From Paenibacillus sonchi (GTDB lineage: Bacteria; Bacillota; Bacilli; Paenibacillales; Paenibacillaceae), in contig NZ_CP068595.1 in NCBI RefSeq assembly GCF_016772475.1, forward strand, positions 4,092,001 to 4,156,000: a stretch of DNA of 64,000 nucleotides, in the 5' to 3' direction. Below, piece by piece: positions 21,851 through 30,312 of the stretch; the stretch's first letter is position 1; each line of letters begins with the position of its first letter. A program made the position numbers and the translations under genes. The notes under the pieces are model-generated. The model was given only the letters and a program-made list of their open reading frames with translations. It was not told where the DNA came from and ran no database searches.

Positions 21851-21909
21851 ATATAAGAGTTTATATGCTTCACGCAATAAATGTTCCTTATATTTCTCGC
21901 TGAAACGGT

Positions 21910-21930
21910 ACCGTCCTTTAAAAGGACGGT
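21910..21930 (+). repeat. Perfect hairpin between the T-box terminator and alaS
   Basis: ACCGTCCTTT and AAAGGACGGT are perfect inverted arms around a single A, 46 bases before the alaS ATG. It is not followed by a T run. It may protect the processed alaS mRNA 5' end. Confidence 0.5.
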
Positions 21931-21976
21931 GAAGCCGCTTCTGCTTGTTTCAATAACTTTAAGACAGGGGCTGTAC

Positions 21977-24613
21977 ATGATGAAAGCAAGTGAAATCCGT
22001 TCCAAATGGCTGCAGTTTTTTGAGAGCAAAGGGCACCGCATCGAGCCGAGCGCATCGCTCGTGCCGCATAATGACCCGTCGCTGCTGTGGATCAACGCCG
22101 GGATGGCGCCGCTTAAGGCTTATTTTGACGGGCGGGAAATTCCGGAGAATCCGCGGCTGACCAACTCGCAGAAATGCATACGCACCAATGATATCGAGAA
22201 TGTCGGTAAAACGCGCCGCCACCATACGTTTTTTGAGATGCTGGGCAACTTCTCCATCGGCGACTACTTCAAGGAAGAAGCGATTACCTGGGCTTGGGAG
22301 TTCCTGACCGGCAAGGAATGGATCGGCTTTGATCCGAACCGTATTTCCGTAACGGTATATGCCGAGGATGAAGAAGCGTTCAAGCTGTGGAATGAAAAAG
22401 TCGGACTGCCTGCAGAGCGCATCATCAAGCTGGGCGACGACAACTTCTGGGATATCGGAGAAGGCCCTTGCGGTCCTTGCTCGGAAATCTTCTATGACCG
22501 CGGCGAAGCCTACGGCAGCGACTTGTCCGATCCCGAAATGTATCCGGGCGGGGAAAATGAACGCTGGCTCGAAGTGTGGAACCTCGTATTCTCGCAGTTC
22601 AACCACAACAAAGACGGCAGCTATACGCCGCTTCCGAACAAGAACATTGATACAGGTGCCGGTCTGGAGCGCTTTGCATCCATTCTGCAGGATGTAGATT
22701 CCAACTTCGACACCGATCTGTTCCAGCCGATTATTCAGAAGACTGCGAAGCTTGCCGGTGTCACCTACAAAGACAATCTGGAGCAGGATATTGCGCTGAA
22801 GGTCATTGCCGACCACATCCGTACGGTAACGTTCGCCGTGGGTGACGGTGTGCTTCCTTCCAATGAAGGCCGCGGCTATATTATCCGCCGTCTGCTCCGC
22901 CGTGCAGTGCGGTACGGCAAGACGCTGGGTCTGGACCGTCCATTCCTGTTCGACCTTACCGAAACCGTAGGCGAAGTGATGGGGGTCTACTACCCGTCCG
23001 TAGTCGAGAACCGCGAATACATCGCCAAAATCATCCGCACCGAAGAAGAGCGTTTCCACGAAACGCTGTCCGACGGTCTGGCGATTCTGGGCGAAATCAG
23101 CGCCAAGGCTAAGGCTGACGGGCGGGGTGCCATCGCCGGTGCAGACGCGTTCAAGCTGTATGACACCTACGGCTTCCCGTTTGACCTGACCGAGGATTTT
23201 GCTTCCGAGCAAGGCCTTACCGTGGACCGGGAAGGCTTCGACGCTGCGATGCAGGAGCAGCGCGACCGTGCCAGAGCCGCCCGCCAGGACGGCGGCAGCA
23301 TGAAGGTTCAAGGCGGACCGCTGGCTGAGCTGACGGTTAAAAGTGAATTTGTTGGATATAATGACACCGTAGCAGAATCTAAACTATTGGCTATTGTTGT
23401 AGACGGCGAACTGGCGGAGACCGCAGGCGAAGGTACCGACTGCCAGGTAATTCTCGAATCAACGCCATTCTATGCCGAAAGCGGCGGCCAGGTCAGCGAT
23501 ACCGGCCTTCTGACCGGAGGTTCGGTCACGGCCAAGGTAACCGGGCTGTTCAAGGCTCCGCATGGCCAGCATGTTCACCTGGTCACTGTAGAAGCCGGTG
23601 AGCTGAGAGTAGGCGACAGCGTCCGTGCTGAAGTGAACCGTGAGCAGCGCGAGGACATTGTGAAGAATCACACGGCAACACACCTGCTGCACAAAGCGCT
23701 CAAAGAAGTGCTCGGCGGTCATGTGAATCAAGCCGGTTCTTTAGTAGAAGGCGCACGTCTGCGTTTTGACTTCTCGCATTTCGGAGCCATTACGCCGGAA
23801 GAGCTGAGCGACATCGAGCACCGGGTAAATGCGCAAATCTGGCGCGGCCTGGATGTGGTCATTGAGAACAAGCCGATTGACGAGGCCAAAGCTATGGGGG
23901 CGATGGCACTTTTCGGTGAGAAATACGGCAATATCGTCCGCGTGGTCCAGGTAGGCGATTACAGCCTGGAGCTGTGCGGCGGTATCCATGTTTTGAACAC
24001 CTCACAGATCGGTATCTTCAAGCTGGTCAGCGAGAGCGGCATTGGCTCCGGTGTACGCCGGATCGAAGCGGTCACCGGACGTTATGCGTACCAGTTCACC
24101 GAAAGCCAGCTGGATCTGCTTAAGCAATCGGCAGGACTGCTGAAATCTTCATTAAACGATGTACCGAAGCGGATTGAAGCCCTGCATGCCCAGGTGCGTG
24201 AACTGTCACGCGAAAATGAATCCCTGCAGTCCAAGCTGAGCGCTACCTTTGCAGCCGAGCTAACCAGCAGTGTGAAAACAGTAGGCAGCGGAACACAACT
24301 GCTCGCGGTTGCCGTTCAAGCCGGCAATATGGACGCACTGCGCTCCACGGCCGATGAACTGAAATCCAAGCTGCCGGATGCCGTGCTGGTGCTGGGCGCA
24401 GCTATGGACGACAAAGTCAACTTTGTCGTATCGGTTCCGCAGAACCTCGTCCAAAAAGGCTTCCACGCCGGTAAGCTGGTGAAGGAAATCGCCGCAGTAT
24501 GCGGCGGCGGGGGCGGCGGACGTCCGGATATGGCGCAAGCCGGAGGCAAGGACGCTTCCAAGCTGGGCGAAGCCCTTATGAAGGCAGAAGAGCTTGTAGC
24601 CGCATTGGCTTAA
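21977..24613 (+). CDS. alaS: Alanyl-tRNA synthetase
   Basis: Charges tRNA-Ala in the cytoplasm. 878 residues, the usual length. The catalytic class II core is at the N-terminus ([28 protein letters not shown]), followed by a tRNA-binding region, an editing domain with HTATHLLH and CGGIHV (zinc/editing residues), and a C-terminal C-Ala domain ending in a glycine-rich segment ([15 protein letters not shown]). ATG 21977 is chosen because homology begins at [19 protein letters not shown]; the frame is open further upstream but that part is leader. Controlled by the T-box upstream. Confidence 0.98.
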   Translation: MMKASEIRSKWLQFFESKGHRIEPSASLVPHNDPSLLWINAGMAPLKAYFDGREIPENPRLTNSQKCIRTNDIENVGKTRRHHTFFEMLGNFSIGDYFKEEAITWAWEFLTGKEWIGFDPNRISVTVYAEDEEAFKLWNEKVGLPAERIIKLGDDNFWDIGEGPCGPCSEIFYDRGEAYGSDLSDPEMYPGGENERWLEVWNLVFSQFNHNKDGSYTPLPNKNIDTGAGLERFASILQDVDSNFDTDLFQPIIQKTAKLAGVTYKDNLEQDIALKVIADHIRTVTFAVGDGVLPSNEGRGYIIRRLLRRAVRYGKTLGLDRPFLFDLTETVGEVMGVYYPSVVENREYIAKIIRTEEERFHETLSDGLAILGEISAKAKADGRGAIAGADAFKLYDTYGFPFDLTEDFASEQGLTVDREGFDAAMQEQRDRARAARQDGGSMKVQGGPLAELTVKSEFVGYNDTVAESKLLAIVVDGELAETAGEGTDCQVILESTPFYAESGGQVSDTGLLTGGSVTAKVTGLFKAPHGQHVHLVTVEAGELRVGDSVRAEVNREQREDIVKNHTATHLLHKALKEVLGGHVNQAGSLVEGARLRFDFSHFGAITPEELSDIEHRVNAQIWRGLDVVIENKPIDEAKAMGAMALFGEKYGNIVRVVQVGDYSLELCGGIHVLNTSQIGIFKLVSESGIGSGVRRIEAVTGRYAYQFTESQLDLLKQSAGLLKSSLNDVPKRIEALHAQVRELSRENESLQSKLSATFAAELTSSVKTVGSGTQLLAVAVQAGNMDALRSTADELKSKLPDAVLVLGAAMDDKVNFVVSVPQNLVQKGFHAGKLVKEIAAVCGGGGGGRPDMAQAGGKDASKLGEALMKAEELVAALA

Positions 24614-24716
24614 AGCTGCTGAAGCAGGCTTCTGAAGCTGCTGCATAACACCAGAAATTTCGGGGTTTTGCAGCTTTGGATCAAGGGATGAAGACGACAG
24701 GAGTTTCAGGTTTGCC

Positions 24717-24757
24717 GCAGCGGTACTGAGGGTGATTTCTCGGTACCGCTGCTTTGT
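24717..24757 (+). terminator. Probable terminator downstream of alaS
   Basis: GCAGCGGTAC (24717-24726) and GTACCGCTGC (24743-24752) pair perfectly, followed by TTTGTT. The T run is short, so efficiency is uncertain. The rest of the 391-base gap to ireB holds only the promoter near 24915. Confidence 0.55.
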
Positions 24758-24912
24758 TCAGGAGAAGCGGGGAAATGTATATTTTTTGGTAATATTCACT
24801 TTCAGCGATAATCTGCAATAGCTTAAAAACCAAAAAAATCACTAATTTTGTAGACGAAATGCCAAAAAAAGCGTTATCACAGTTGTGGGATTTCCTGGTT
24901 GGGCTATGAATA

Positions 24913-24921
24913 TGTTATGAT
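24913..24921 (+). promoter_or_regulatory. Extended -10 promoter for ireB
   Basis: TGT-TATGAT is an extended -10 (TGn plus a hexamer with five of six consensus bases), about 84 bases upstream of the ireB start. No good -35 is seen, which extended -10 promoters tolerate. Confidence 0.45.
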
Positions 24922-25004
24922 GAGGGCAGCAAGTCAGCTGTACAGCAGCAACTTTGCGAAGCCGCCCAAGAAGCGGGTGATTTTGCAGAAGGAAGGTGTC
25001 ACAA

Positions 25005-25280
25005 ATGGACTCCATGGACAAAACGGTCAAATTCAATGTGAAGGGCGATGAGAAGGAAGCTTCTTCCGAGGAAATCCTGCTCGCAGTATACGATGCGCTG
25101 GTGGAGAAGGAATATCATCCCATCAATCAGATCGTAGGGTATCTTATTTCCGGAGATCCGGCTTATATTCCGCGCCATAACAATGCGAGAAGTTTGGTCC
25201 GGAGAAAAGAACGTGATGAGCTGATTGAGGAACTGGTTCGATTCTACCTCGTCAATCACCGGGTGGATAATCCGAAATGA
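25005..25280 (+). CDS. ireB: IreB family regulatory phosphoprotein (UPF0297/YrzL)
   Basis: A 91-residue cytoplasmic protein. In Enterococcus, IreB is phosphorylated by the kinase IreK and affects cephalosporin resistance; orthologues sit between alaS and ruvX throughout Bacillota, as here. [11 protein letters not shown] at the N-terminus and [20 protein letters not shown] are family hallmarks. ATG 25005 follows AGAAGGAAGG at good spacing; an upstream in-frame GTG (24996) is less likely. Its stop overlaps the ruvX start. Confidence 0.93.
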   Translation: MDSMDKTVKFNVKGDEKEASSEEILLAVYDALVEKEYHPINQIVGYLISGDPAYIPRHNNARSLVRRKERDELIEELVRFYLVNHRVDNPK

Positions 25281-25696
25281 TGAAGATGCTGGGTCTGGAT
25301 TACGGCGACCGTAGAATCGGAGTCGCCACAAGCGATATTTTCGGCTGGACGGCGCAAGCTCTGGAGACGATTGAACGGCGCGGAAACGGCAATGAGTTTG
25401 AGCGTATCCGCGAACTGGTCAAGGAGCATGAGATTGGAGAGATTGTGGTCGGCCTTCCGAAGAATATGAACGGCTCAGTAGGACCCCGTGGTGAGATCTG
25501 TATCGAATTTGCCGATCAGCTGCGGGAAGAGCTCAAAATGCCCGTACACCTTTGGGATGAGCGTCTGACGACGGTATCCGCCGAACGGATGCTGATTGAA
25601 GGGGACGTCAGCCGGAAGAAACGCAAAGGGATTGTGGACAAAATGGCCGCAGCCCTGATTTTGCAAAATTTTTTGGATGCTAACAGTAAAAGGTGA
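25277..25696 (+). CDS. ruvX: Holliday junction resolvase-like RuvX (YqgF)
   Basis: A 139-residue RNase H-fold nuclease. [16 protein letters not shown] contains the first catalytic Asp, [12 protein letters not shown] the second strand, and [15 protein letters not shown] the acidic residue of the third motif. Family members process 16S/23S rRNA ends or Holliday junctions. It overlaps ireB by 4 bases (ATGA), showing translational coupling, and leads to the DUF1292 genes. Confidence 0.94.
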   Translation: MMKMLGLDYGDRRIGVATSDIFGWTAQALETIERRGNGNEFERIRELVKEHEIGEIVVGLPKNMNGSVGPRGEICIEFADQLREELKMPVHLWDERLTTVSAERMLIEGDVSRKKRKGIVDKMAAALILQNFLDANSKR

Positions 25697-25709
25697 GGGG
25701 TGTGTTGGA

Positions 25710-26018
25710 TTGACAAACGAGCAGATTGGCCAAGAAGAAGAACCGGAAATTATCTATATTCCCGACGAGGAAGGTAATGAAGAGGAATTTGAGGTCATTA
25801 TGAAGTTTGAAGTTGACGGTTCGGATGCCAAGTATATGATGGTGGTTCCGCTGGATTCCGAGGATGAAGAGAGCGATGAAGTGTACGCGTTCCGTTATGA
25901 AGAAGACGGTGACGATCTTCAGCTCTTTATGATCGAGAATGACGAGGAATGGGCGATTGTTGAGGAGACCTTCAATACATTGGTGGATGAGCTGGACGGA
26001 GGAGCGGGGAATGACTGA
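25710..26018 (+). CDS. DUF1292 family small acidic protein (YrzB-like), first copy
   Basis: About 102 residues if started at TTG 25710, which has AGGTGAGGGG (25691-25700) upstream; the in-frame ATG at 25677 lies inside ruvX and lacks a suitable site. The protein is very acidic and has the DUF1292 pattern (IYIPDEEGNEEEFEVIMKF, VYAFRYEEDGDDLQLF, EWAIVEETFNTL). Function unknown; the gene is conserved in the alaS-ireB-ruvX neighbourhood. Confidence 0.85.
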   Translation: MTNEQIGQEEEPEIIYIPDEEGNEEEFEVIMKFEVDGSDAKYMMVVPLDSEDEESDEVYAFRYEEDGDDLQLFMIENDEEWAIVEETFNTLVDELDGGAGND

Positions 26019-26319
26019 TTTTTCCGCCGATCAGGTGGTTTGGACTTCCAAACTCAAAGAAGCATATGGAGAAACAGTAGAACTGGAAGACGAGCAGGGC
26101 AAATCTTCCATTTACGATATTATTGCCGAGTTTGAAGTCGGCAGCCGCGCGTATGCGGTGCTGGCCGGTTCCGGGAAAGGCGCCGAACAGGAGATTCTGC
26201 GGATTGTGGTATCTCCTGACGGGCTTCCTGAACTGGAGAGTATCGTGGATGATGAGGAATGGGAAGATGTCTCCGAATTGTATGACGAGCTGACTTTTCC
26301 CGCTGACGAGAGCGATTAA
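26011..26319 (+). CDS. DUF1292 family small acidic protein, second tandem copy
   Basis: A 102-residue acidic protein. It overlaps the end of the first DUF1292 gene by 8 bases, so the two are translationally coupled. The layout is the same (IYDIIAEFEVGSRAYAVLAG, EILRIVVSPDG, EWEDVSELYDEL), but it diverges enough to be an old duplication. Function unknown. Bacillus subtilis has one copy at this position, to my knowledge, so the tandem pair is a lineage feature. Confidence 0.8.
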   Translation: MTDFSADQVVWTSKLKEAYGETVELEDEQGKSSIYDIIAEFEVGSRAYAVLAGSGKGAEQEILRIVVSPDGLPELESIVDDEEWEDVSELYDELTFPADESD

Positions 26320-26357
26320 GCTGGAGATGGATAGGCTTTTATCAAAGTTTGGCACGG

Positions 26358-26389
26358 AAGAGGGCGGGATTTTTCCGCGCTCTTTTTGC
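26358..26389 (+). terminator. Terminator of the ireB-ruvX-DUF1292 operon
   Basis: AAGAGGGCGGG pairs with CCGCGCTCTT (one mismatch) across a T-rich loop and runs into TTTTT. It separates this operon from mltG. Confidence 0.7.
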
Positions 26390-26418
26390 TTGTAAAGCGT
26401 ATGTCCGCAAAATATATG

Positions 26419-26447
26419 TTGAATTTGAGACAATACAATTTTATACT
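26419..26447 (+). promoter_or_regulatory. Sigma-A promoter of mltG
   Basis: TTGAAT (26419-26424), 17-base spacer, TATACT (26442-26447), 27 bases before the mltG start codon. Confidence 0.65.
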
Positions 26448-26474
26448 TTATAGTCGGAAAGTGAGGAGTGACAT

Positions 26475-27515
26475 TTGAAAGCCGCAATCCGTACGGTGCT
26501 CATTATCATCCTATTGCTGGCAGCATTGGGGGGAGGGGGAGCCTGGTACGTCTGGAATGGCATGCAGCCCGTGGAGCCGGGCCAACCGGTAACGTTTACG
26601 ATAGAGAAGGGGATGGGCAGCTCGGAAATTGCTGATCTGCTCGAAGAAAACGGCATTATACGCAAAGGTTTGTTTTTTAAAGGCTACTTGAAATGGGTCA
26701 AGGAAGGCTCCAGCTTCAAGGCCGGCACGTATACCGCTGCTCCCGGGGATACCTATGATGCACTTATTGCCCGTCTGAATGCAGGGGACGTGGTGAAGAA
26801 GGCTACAGTGGTCTTTACGATTCCTGAAGGATATACCGCCAGGCAGATTGCCGACAAGCTTGCTGCCGCCTGGAATCAGAAGCCTGAAGTATTCCTGAAA
26901 ATAATAGATTCGGGGGCGGGGCTTGAAGCCGTAAGCAGGCTGGGGATTCCTGAGGACAGCCAGCTGCGGCACCGCCTGGAGGGCTACTTGTTCCCGGAAA
27001 CGTATGAGCTGGTGAAGGAGAGCACCCCGGAGCAGGTTGTTGAAGCGATGCTGGAGCAGCTTGAGAAGAAGCTGGACTCGGTCGGGGGCTGGCAGGCCAA
27101 GCTCAAGGAACGCGGACTTTCCCTGCATGAGCTGCTGACGGTGGCTTCGCTTGTGGAGCGGGAGGTTGTAGTGGACCGTGAGCGTCCGATTGTGGCCGGG
27201 GTGATCTATAACAGGCTGGATAAAGGGCAGAAGCTGGAGATCGACGCAACTGTCCAGTACCTCCTGGATAAGCAGAAGGAGCGGCTGTATGAGAAGGATC
27301 TGAAGGTAGACAGCCCTTATAATACGTATAAAAATGAAGGGCTCCCGCCGGGGCCGATCAGCAGCCCCGGACTTGCTTCCATCAAGGCTGCGCTTGAGCC
27401 GGAAGCTTCGGATTATTATTTCTATGTGACGAAAAAGGACGGCTCACAAGGCCATTTATTCGGCAAAACCTACAAGGAACATTTAGCCAATATCAAAAAA
27501 AGTGAACAAAATTAG
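26475..27515 (+). CDS. mltG: Endolytic murein transglycosylase MltG (YceG-like)
   Basis: A 346-residue membrane-anchored enzyme that cuts nascent glycan strands and sets chain length. It has one N-terminal membrane helix (residues about 7-27), a LysM-like subdomain (PEGYTARQIADKL), then the YceG catalytic domain: EGYLFPETYEL, the catalytic Glu 228 in SLVEREV, IDATVQYLL, SPYNTY and GLPPGPISSPGL. The start is TTG 26475 with GAGGAG at 26462-26467. In B. subtilis the gene order continues with the tRNA methyltransferase gene trmR; here trmR is absent and U32 genes follow directly. Confidence 0.95.
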   Translation: MKAAIRTVLIIILLLAALGGGGAWYVWNGMQPVEPGQPVTFTIEKGMGSSEIADLLEENGIIRKGLFFKGYLKWVKEGSSFKAGTYTAAPGDTYDALIARLNAGDVVKKATVVFTIPEGYTARQIADKLAAAWNQKPEVFLKIIDSGAGLEAVSRLGIPEDSQLRHRLEGYLFPETYELVKESTPEQVVEAMLEQLEKKLDSVGGWQAKLKERGLSLHELLTVASLVEREVVVDRERPIVAGVIYNRLDKGQKLEIDATVQYLLDKQKERLYEKDLKVDSPYNTYKNEGLPPGPISSPGLASIKAALEPEASDYYFYVTKKDGSQGHLFGKTYKEHLANIKKSEQN

Positions 27516-27543
27516 CTGGTAACCCATTAAAATAGAGTGTGAT

Positions 27544-27562
27544 ACGGTTATAACATAACCGT
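27544..27562. promoter_or_regulatory. Palindrome between mltG and the first U32 gene
   Basis: ACGGTTAT-AAC-ATAACCGT is a perfect 8+8 inverted repeat ending 18 bases before the ATG. It could be an operator or an mRNA hairpin that modulates translation. Confidence 0.4.
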
Positions 27563-27580
27563 GAAGTAGGAGGGTGCAAC

Positions 27581-28513
27581 ATGAATAACAAACCGGAGCT
27601 GCTGGCGACAGCGGCTTCCTTGGAAGAAGCGGCTGTACTGCTGAAAGCCGGAGCCGATGCGCTGCTGATTGGCGATGACCGCTTTGGCATGCGTCTGGCA
27701 GGCCACTTCTCGCTGGAAGATACTGCTAAGGTCGTTAAGCTGGCTCATGAGCAGGGCCGCAAGGTCTATGCAGGCCTCGGCGGCCTGATGCCGAACCGCC
27801 TGCTGGACGAGCTTCCCGCTTATGTACAAGCGATTGGGGAGCTGGGTGTAGACGGCATTGAATTCGGCGATCCGGCAGTGCTTGCCGCCGTAAAGAGGGA
27901 AGCCCCGCTGTTGAAGCTGCATTGGAACGCGGAAATGACCTCAACCAACTACGCCACAGCCAATTACTGGGGCCGCAAGGGCGCTTCGCGGGTCGTTCTG
28001 GCCCGTGAGCTGAATATGGACGAAATGACGGAAATGGTGCCGCTGCTGGAAGTTGAAGCCCAGGTGCAGGTCCATGGCATGACGAATATTTATCACTCCA
28101 AGCGCAAGCTGGTCGCAAGCTATATGTCTCATCAGGGCCGTCCGAGCGATGGCGGAAGCTTGGGCAAGGAGCGCGGCCTGTTCCTGATCGAAGCAGAGCG
28201 CCCGAATGAAAAGTTCCCGATCTATGAGGATGAGAACGGCACGCATATTATGAGTTCTGATGATATCTGCATCCTGGAGGATCTGCATTTTCTGCTGAAG
28301 GCCGGTGTGCACAGCCTGAAGATTGAAGGGCTGCTGAAGCCGGTTGCCTACAACGCAGCCGTCGTGAAGGCTTACCGTCATACGATTGACCTCTACGCGG
28401 CTGACCCGGAGGGCTATGTCTTCCAGGAGAGCTGGATGGATGGCATCCGGGCGCTGCAGGACCCTGAGCGCGAGCTGTCCTTCGGCTTCTTTTACAAGGA
28501 GCAGGTGTATTAA
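27581..28513 (+). CDS. trhP1: Peptidase U32 family protein TrhP1-like (YrrN)
   Basis: A 310-residue TIM-barrel-like U32 protein. In B. subtilis, YrrN and YrrO (TrhP1/TrhP2) hydroxylate U34 of tRNAs using prephenate; they are not proteases. This copy has KAGADALLIGDDRFGMR near the start and SLKIEGLLKPVAYNAAVVKAY near the end, and lacks the Cys cluster of its partner, as expected for the smaller subunit. ATG 27581 has AGGAGGG upstream. Its partner gene is 263 bases downstream, across a foldback repeat. Confidence 0.88.
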   Translation: MNNKPELLATAASLEEAAVLLKAGADALLIGDDRFGMRLAGHFSLEDTAKVVKLAHEQGRKVYAGLGGLMPNRLLDELPAYVQAIGELGVDGIEFGDPAVLAAVKREAPLLKLHWNAEMTSTNYATANYWGRKGASRVVLARELNMDEMTEMVPLLEVEAQVQVHGMTNIYHSKRKLVASYMSHQGRPSDGGSLGKERGLFLIEAERPNEKFPIYEDENGTHIMSSDDICILEDLHFLLKAGVHSLKIEGLLKPVAYNAAVVKAYRHTIDLYAADPEGYVFQESWMDGIRALQDPERELSFGFFYKEQVY

Positions 28514-28551
28514 AATATAAATAAGCAATGACTCAGCTATTTAAAAATAGA

Positions 28552-28740
28552 TTGAGAAGTTAACATTAAGGTGCAGCAGCGGAGGGGAAGTTTGGAACTG
28601 GAGGAGCGGTAGCGTCCGCCTTTGTCTGCGGATTTCAACCGCGAAAGCGGTATACAATCAAGAAATCTGCAGACAACAGCGGCCGGAAGTCCAAACATTC
28701 CCCGCAGCTGCGTGCAACACCTAAATGCAGAGCATTCAAG
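28552..28740 (+). repeat. Foldback structured element, copy 1 (with extra GAAA-loop hairpin)
   Basis: A 189-base imperfect palindrome between the two U32 genes. Outer arm: TTGAGAAGTTAACATTAAGG then GCAGCGGAGGGGAAGTTTGGA-like sequence, which pairs with the 3' arm TCCAAACATTCCCCGCAGC... to CAAG. The centre contains ACCGC-GAAA-GCGGT nested in TCTGCGGATTTC/GAAATCTGCAGA. It shares GAAGTTTGGA and the 27 or so bases at 28674-28700 with copy 2 at 37366, with paired changes in the stem. RNA or mobile DNA element; unidentified. Confidence 0.7.
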
Positions 28741-28776
28741 CTTTTATGAGCTGAGACAATGGAGGGGAGAACAGGA

Positions 28777-30108
28777 ATGGGAACCATGACCAAGCCGCAA
28801 TACAAGGGCAAACGTTACCGTCTGGACAAACCGGAGCTCCTTGCTCCGGCGGGTAACCTGGAGAAATTGAAATTCGCCGTACACTATGGTGCGGATGCAG
28901 TATATATTGGAGGACAGAAATACGGCCTGCGCTCGGGAGCGGATAATTTCAGCTTCGAGGAAATGCGCGAGGGCGTGGAGTTTGCCAAAAAATACGGCGC
29001 CAAGGTTTTTGTCGCCACGAATATTTATGCCCACAATGAAGATATCGCCGGGATTGAAGAATACCTGCGCAATCTCTATGAAGTGGGGATCGCTGCCATT
29101 ATCGTGGCCGATCCGGTCATAGTGGATACCGCCCGCCGGCTGGTGCCGGGCCTTGAGGTGCATCTGAGCACCCAGCAGTCCACACTCAACTGGCAGGCCG
29201 TGTCTTTCTGGAAGGAAGAAGGGCTGCCGCGCGTGGTCCTTGGCCGTGAAACGAGCCTGGAGGAAATCGCTGAAATTAAGCAGCATGTCGATATCGAAAT
29301 CGAAAGCTTCATCCATGGAGCGATGTGCTCCTCCTACTCCGGCCGCTGTGTGCTGTCCAACCACTTCACGGACCGCGATTCGAACCGCGGCGGCTGCTGC
29401 CAGTCCTGCCGCTGGAAATACGACCTGTTCGAGGATGCCCGGCCTGAAGGCACATGGGTATCCGAAGAAGACCAGGCCCAGGCGCAGCAGCCGCCACTGC
29501 CGCTGCAGCCGGGAGTCACCCAGCTTCCGCTGCATCAGCCGGAGGATAATCCATTCTCGATGGGCTCGAAGGATCTGTGCATGCTGGAGAGTATCCCGGA
29601 GCTGATTGAGGCCGGCATTGACAGCTTCAAGATTGAAGGGCGGATGAAGTCCATCCACTATGTCGCAACAGTCGTCAACGCTTACCGCAAAGCGATCGAT
29701 GCTTATATGGCCGACCCGGAAGGGTATGTGCTCAAGCCCGAATGGCTGGAAGAGCTGCAAAAAGCGGCGAACCGCCCGCTGAATACAGGGTTTTTCTATG
29801 ATACGCCGGATCACGAGGATCATATTTATGAGCCTGAGGAAAAGGCGGCCCCTTATGACTTTGCCGGACTGGTGCTGGAGTATGATGCTGCTGGCGGAAC
29901 CGCGCTTATTCAGCAGCGCAACCACTTCAAGCCGGGACAGGAAGTGGAGTTCTTTGGTCCTGACAACACGTTCTTCAAGCAGACGGTAGGCGAAATTTGG
30001 GATGAGGACGGCCAGCCGCTGGATGCGGCCCGCCATCCGCTGCAGCGGGTGCGCATGAAGGTGGACCAGCCGGTTGCTTATTTCGACATGATGCGGAAGA
30101 AAAAATAG
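28777..30108 (+). CDS. trhP2: Peptidase U32 family protein TrhP2-like (YrrO), Fe-S cluster type
   Basis: About 443 residues from ATG 28777, preferred over ATG 28759 because GGAGGGG (28761-28767) sits 9 bases upstream of it. It is the large subunit partner for prephenate-dependent tRNA U34 hydroxylation, by analogy with B. subtilis. It carries the U32 signature ESFIHGAMCSSYSGRC and RGGCCQSCRW, whose cysteines are the likely [4Fe-4S] ligands, IEGRMKSIHYVATVV, and a C-terminal beta domain (residues about 350-443). A linker rich in Gln and Pro (QAQAQQPPLPLQPG) interrupts the domain near residue 230. Confidence 0.92.
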   Translation: MGTMTKPQYKGKRYRLDKPELLAPAGNLEKLKFAVHYGADAVYIGGQKYGLRSGADNFSFEEMREGVEFAKKYGAKVFVATNIYAHNEDIAGIEEYLRNLYEVGIAAIIVADPVIVDTARRLVPGLEVHLSTQQSTLNWQAVSFWKEEGLPRVVLGRETSLEEIAEIKQHVDIEIESFIHGAMCSSYSGRCVLSNHFTDRDSNRGGCCQSCRWKYDLFEDARPEGTWVSEEDQAQAQQPPLPLQPGVTQLPLHQPEDNPFSMGSKDLCMLESIPELIEAGIDSFKIEGRMKSIHYVATVVNAYRKAIDAYMADPEGYVLKPEWLEELQKAANRPLNTGFFYDTPDHEDHIYEPEEKAAPYDFAGLVLEYDAAGGTALIQQRNHFKPGQEVEFFGPDNTFFKQTVGEIWDEDGQPLDAARHPLQRVRMKVDQPVAYFDMMRKKK

Positions 30109-30128
30109 TGCTTTTTGAGTTTTTTTGC

Positions 30129-30165
30129 AGGAGTGCACCTCGGAGAGGAGGGGCACTCCTTTTTG
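30129..30165 (+). terminator. Terminator of the U32 unit
   Basis: AGGAGTGC (30129-30136) pairs with GCACTCCT (30153-30160), followed by TTTTT. Confidence 0.85.
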
Positions 30166-30230
30166 TATATAGAATAAAGTGGAAAATCGCTAAAATATAT
30201 AAAGAATCTGTGGTAATTTCTAAAGAAATC

Positions 30231-30258
30231 TAAGTAATTATACCCAGTCTGCCGATAT
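30231..30258 (+). promoter_or_regulatory. Sigma-D (motility) type promoter of the chemoreceptor gene
   Basis: TAAG (30231-30234), 16 bases, then GCCGATAT (30251-30258), an exact match to the sigma-D -10 consensus and 3 of 4 at the -35 TAAA. Expected for a methyl-accepting chemotaxis gene. Confidence 0.8.
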
Positions 30259-30265
30259 AAAGAAG

Positions 30266-30279
30266 AGCGAACGCTTACA
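30266..30279 (-). promoter_or_regulatory. CRE-like site downstream of the sigma-D promoter
   Basis: On the minus strand TGTAAGCGTTCGCT matches the catabolite response element consensus at 12 of 14 positions. It lies at about +1 to +20 of the predicted transcript, where CcpA would repress. Confidence 0.4.
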
Positions 30280-30312
30280 TATGTCTTTTAATCTAACTGG
30301 CAGGTGATTATA

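Noticed and set aside
21959..23311. Long minus-strand ORF of 450 codons opposite alaS
   Set aside because: It is a codon-bias shadow of alaS: no ribosome site, no recognisable motif, and the plus strand encodes a conserved full-length protein.
28744..30156. Minus-strand ORF of 470 codons opposite the second U32 gene
   Set aside because: Shadow of a well-conserved gene; its translation shows no family features.
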